Shown here: positions 62,320 through 64,000 of the stretch, piece after piece
Numbering within the stretch: position 1 is the stretch's first letter
Layout of the letters: the number at the start of each line of letters is the position of its first letter
Assembly (NCBI RefSeq): GCF_001612665.1
Contig: NZ_BDAX01000013.1
Coordinates: 114,603-178,602 of the forward strand
Direction: 5' to 3'
From: Nocardia alba NBRC 108234
Lineage (GTDB): Bacteria > Actinomycetota > Actinomycetes > Mycobacteriales > Mycobacteriaceae
DNA: 64,000 nt
Made by a program: the position numbers and the translations under genes
The notes under the pieces: model-generated
What the model saw: the letters and a program-made list of their open reading frames with translations, nothing else
Told to the model about the DNA's origin: nothing
Database searches by the model: none

Positions 62320-64000
62320 TGCCCGCGAGCGCGGGTTCGTCGGGCTGGATTCGCAGGCTCTGGCGCCTGTGTCTGGAACATCCCCGGCTGCTGGCGGGCA
62401 TCGCGGTCTCTGTGCTGGCGGGTGCGGCCGTCGCGATCGCCGCACCGCTGGCCACCAAACGCGCGGTCGACGCCGCGCAGGTGGGCGACACCGCGGTGAT
62501 CGGCAGCGCCGCCGTCACGCTCGCCGCGCTGGCCGTGACCCGGTTCTTCGTCACGTTCGCGCGCAGGCTCTGGGCGGGCAAGCTGTCGCTGGAGGCGCAA
62601 CACAGTCTGCGGATCTCACTGCTCGCCGCCCTCCAGCGACTCGACGGCGCGGGTCAGGACACGATCCGCACCGGACAGGTGGTGTCGCGGTCCATCACCG
62701 ATCTACAGCTGGTGCAGGGCCTGCTGGCGATGGTGCCGTGGTCGGGCCTGGCGGTGCTGCAGTTCGTGCTGTCGGCGGTGGTGATGGTGTGGTTGAGCCC
62801 GCCGCTGGCGCTGGCCGCGCTGTTGGTCGCGCCCGCGATGGCGGTGATCGTGTTGCGGATGCGGCCCCGGCTCTACGCGGCGACCTGGTCGGCCCAGCAG
62901 CGCGCGGCCGACCTGGCCGAACATGTCGAGCAGACGGTGACCGGGGTCCGGGTGGTGAAGGGGTTCGGGCAGGAATCCCGGATGGTCGACGTCCTCGAGG
63001 ACCACGGCAGGCTGTTGTTCGCCGAGCGGATGCGCGCCGCGCGAATCAACGCCAGGTTCGCGCCGGTCGTGTCGGCGCTGCCACAAGCCGGGCTGGTCGC
63101 GGTGATCATCGTGGGCGGGGTGCTCGCCTCGCACGGCGCGATCGGCATCGGCACCTTCCTCGCGTTCACCGCCTACCTCGCCACCATGACGTCCTCGGCC
63201 CGCACGATCACCTCGGTGGTGATCATGGGTCAGCTCACCAAGGCCGCCGTCGATCGAGTCTTCGGGGTGATCGACGCGGCCCCGGTACTGGTCGATCCGG
63301 ACGACCCCACCGAGCTGCCACCGGGCCCGCTCGGCATCGAATTCGATGCTGTCAGTTTCGGTTTCGAGCCCGATCGACCGGTTTTGCGGGAGCTCGATCT
63401 CACCGTGCGACCCGGCGAGACGGTCGCGGTGATCGGCCCGGCGGGCTCGGGCAAGTCCACGCTCTCGCTGCTACTCCCCCGTTTCTACGCCCCCGAGACG
63501 GGCCGCATCAACCTCGTCGGCGCCGATGGCACCCGCGTCGACCTGGCCGAACTGCGCGCCGAGGAGCTGCGCGGGGCGGTGGGCGTCGTCTTCGACGATC
63601 CGTTCCTGTTCTCCGACACCATCGCCGCCAATATCGCGCTCGGCAGACCCGACGCCACCGACGCCGAGATCGCCGCCGCCGCGACGGCCGCCGCCGCGGA
63701 CGACTTCATCGCCGCCTTGCCGCAGGGCTACGACACCGTCATCGGCGAACGCGGGCTGACACTGTCCGGTGGCCAACGCCAGCGCATCGCCCTGGCTCGG
63801 GTGCTGCTCACCCGACCCCGCGTGCTGGTGCTCGACGACGCCACCTCCGCCGTGGACGCCGTCACCGAAGCCGAGATCTTCCGGCGGCTGCCCGATCCGG
63901 GCGGGCGGACCACGCTGATCCTGGCGCACCGCGAATCGACGCTGGCCCAGGCCGACCGCGTCATCCGGCTGCCCGCGCCCACCGGCGCGGTGGCGCCGAC
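62319..64000 (+). CDS. ABC exporter (TMD-NBD), cut by the right edge
   Basis: At least 560 residues are present from GTG 62319: a six-helix ABCB-type membrane domain (about 15-310) and an NBD with Walker A GPAGSGKST, signature LSGGQRQRIALAR and Walker B VLVLDDATSAVD, where Asp again replaces the catalytic Glu. It is a paralogue of the first half of the fused exporter at 1205-4951 (same CLEH, RTGQVVSRSITD and RVVKGFGQES segments). The frame is open to the window end, so it is either the first half of another fused exporter or is followed by a partner half. The start overlaps the permease stop by one base. Confidence 0.88.
   Translation, partial: MPASAGSSGWIRRLWRLCLEHPRLLAGIAVSVLAGAAVAIAAPLATKRAVDAAQVGDTAVIGSAAVTLAALAVTRFFVTFARRLWAGKLSLEAQHSLRISLLAALQRLDGAGQDTIRTGQVVSRSITDLQLVQGLLAMVPWSGLAVLQFVLSAVVMVWLSPPLALAALLVAPAMAVIVLRMRPRLYAATWSAQQRAADLAEHVEQTVTGVRVVKGFGQESRMVDVLEDHGRLLFAERMRAARINARFAPVVSALPQAGLVAVIIVGGVLASHGAIGIGTFLAFTAYLATMTSSARTITSVVIMGQLTKAAVDRVFGVIDAAPVLVDPDDPTELPPGPLGIEFDAVSFGFEPDRPVLRELDLTVRPGETVAVIGPAGSGKSTLSLLLPRFYAPETGRINLVGADGTRVDLAELRAEELRGAVGVVFDDPFLFSDTIAANIALGRPDATDAEIAAAATAAAADDFIAALPQGYDTVIGERGLTLSGGQRQRIALARVLLTRPRVLVLDDATSAVDAVTEAEIFRRLPDPGGRTTLILAHRESTLAQADRVIRLPAPTGAVAP

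Overview
The window is high-GC, gene-dense DNA from an actinobacterium. The mycolic-acid group, and Nocardia or a close relative in particular, fits best. The grounds are an EspG-type ESX chaperone next to a PPE-like protein, several PknF-like Ser/Thr kinases, paired acyl-CoA dehydrogenases, close counterparts of Mycobacterium tuberculosis Rv3406 and Rv0670 (recalled from memory, not searched), frequent GTG and TTG starts, and many 4-base ATGA/GTGA gene overlaps. I found no tRNA, rRNA, CRISPR array, insertion sequence or prophage.

Layout. 0-11.3 kb, mostly minus strand: a carboxylesterase cut by the left edge; a five-gene overlapping operon (SsuA-like lipoprotein, SsuC-like permease, SsuB-like ATPase, NtaA/DszA-type flavin monooxygenase, fused double ABC exporter); a ROK regulator; then FmdB-like, SelW-like and YchJ-like small proteins. 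11.3-14.2 kb: a Rad50-like ATPase with a zinc-hook motif, overlapping a 141-residue partner. 14.6-25.0 kb, plus strand: SWIM-finger protein, MoxR-type AAA+ ATPase, DUF5682 protein and VWA protein (the gene set of Escherichia coli yehLMPQ), followed by one polypeptide that joins a Ser/Thr kinase to an ADP-ribosylglycohydrolase. This block is the best candidate for an undescribed system. It ends at a perfect 32-bp palindrome.

25.1-32.6 kb, minus strand: a MacB/FtsX-type ABC pair, HMG-CoA lyase-like and CaiB-type CoA-transferase genes, an Rv3406-like alkylsulfatase/TauD dioxygenase and endonuclease IV. 32.7-37.8 kb: three tandem Ser/Thr kinases, two of which carry the same unnamed extracytoplasmic domain. 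37.7-44.3 kb: GNAT protein, small membrane and secreted proteins, a FadE pair and an SMP-30-like secreted protein.

44.4-47.5 kb: a small ESX-accessory cluster ending in EspG, with no ESX core genes. 47.5-51.3 kb: a TM0106-type RecB nuclease/UPF1-like helicase whose nuclease and helicase motifs are both eroded. 51.4-59.7 kb: DEAD-box RNA helicase, nitrilase, phosphoribosyltransferase, PLP-dependent aldolase/deaminase, a TetR-C-like protein beside an AT-rich patch, a PtpB-like phosphatase, a truncated adenylate-forming enzyme and a crotonase. 59.9-64 kb: an overlapping operon of a hydrophobic EcsC-like protein, a degenerate ABC ATPase, its ABC-2 permease and a second ABC exporter that runs off the right edge.

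Two themes recur. One is organosulfur scavenging (SsuABC-like importer plus flavin monooxygenase, and separately the alkylsulfatase). The other is Ser/Thr kinase signalling, with four paralogous kinases of which one is fused to an ADP-ribose-removing domain. A third pattern is enzymes with degraded catalytic motifs: the helicase-nuclease, the AMP ligase and one ABC ATPase.
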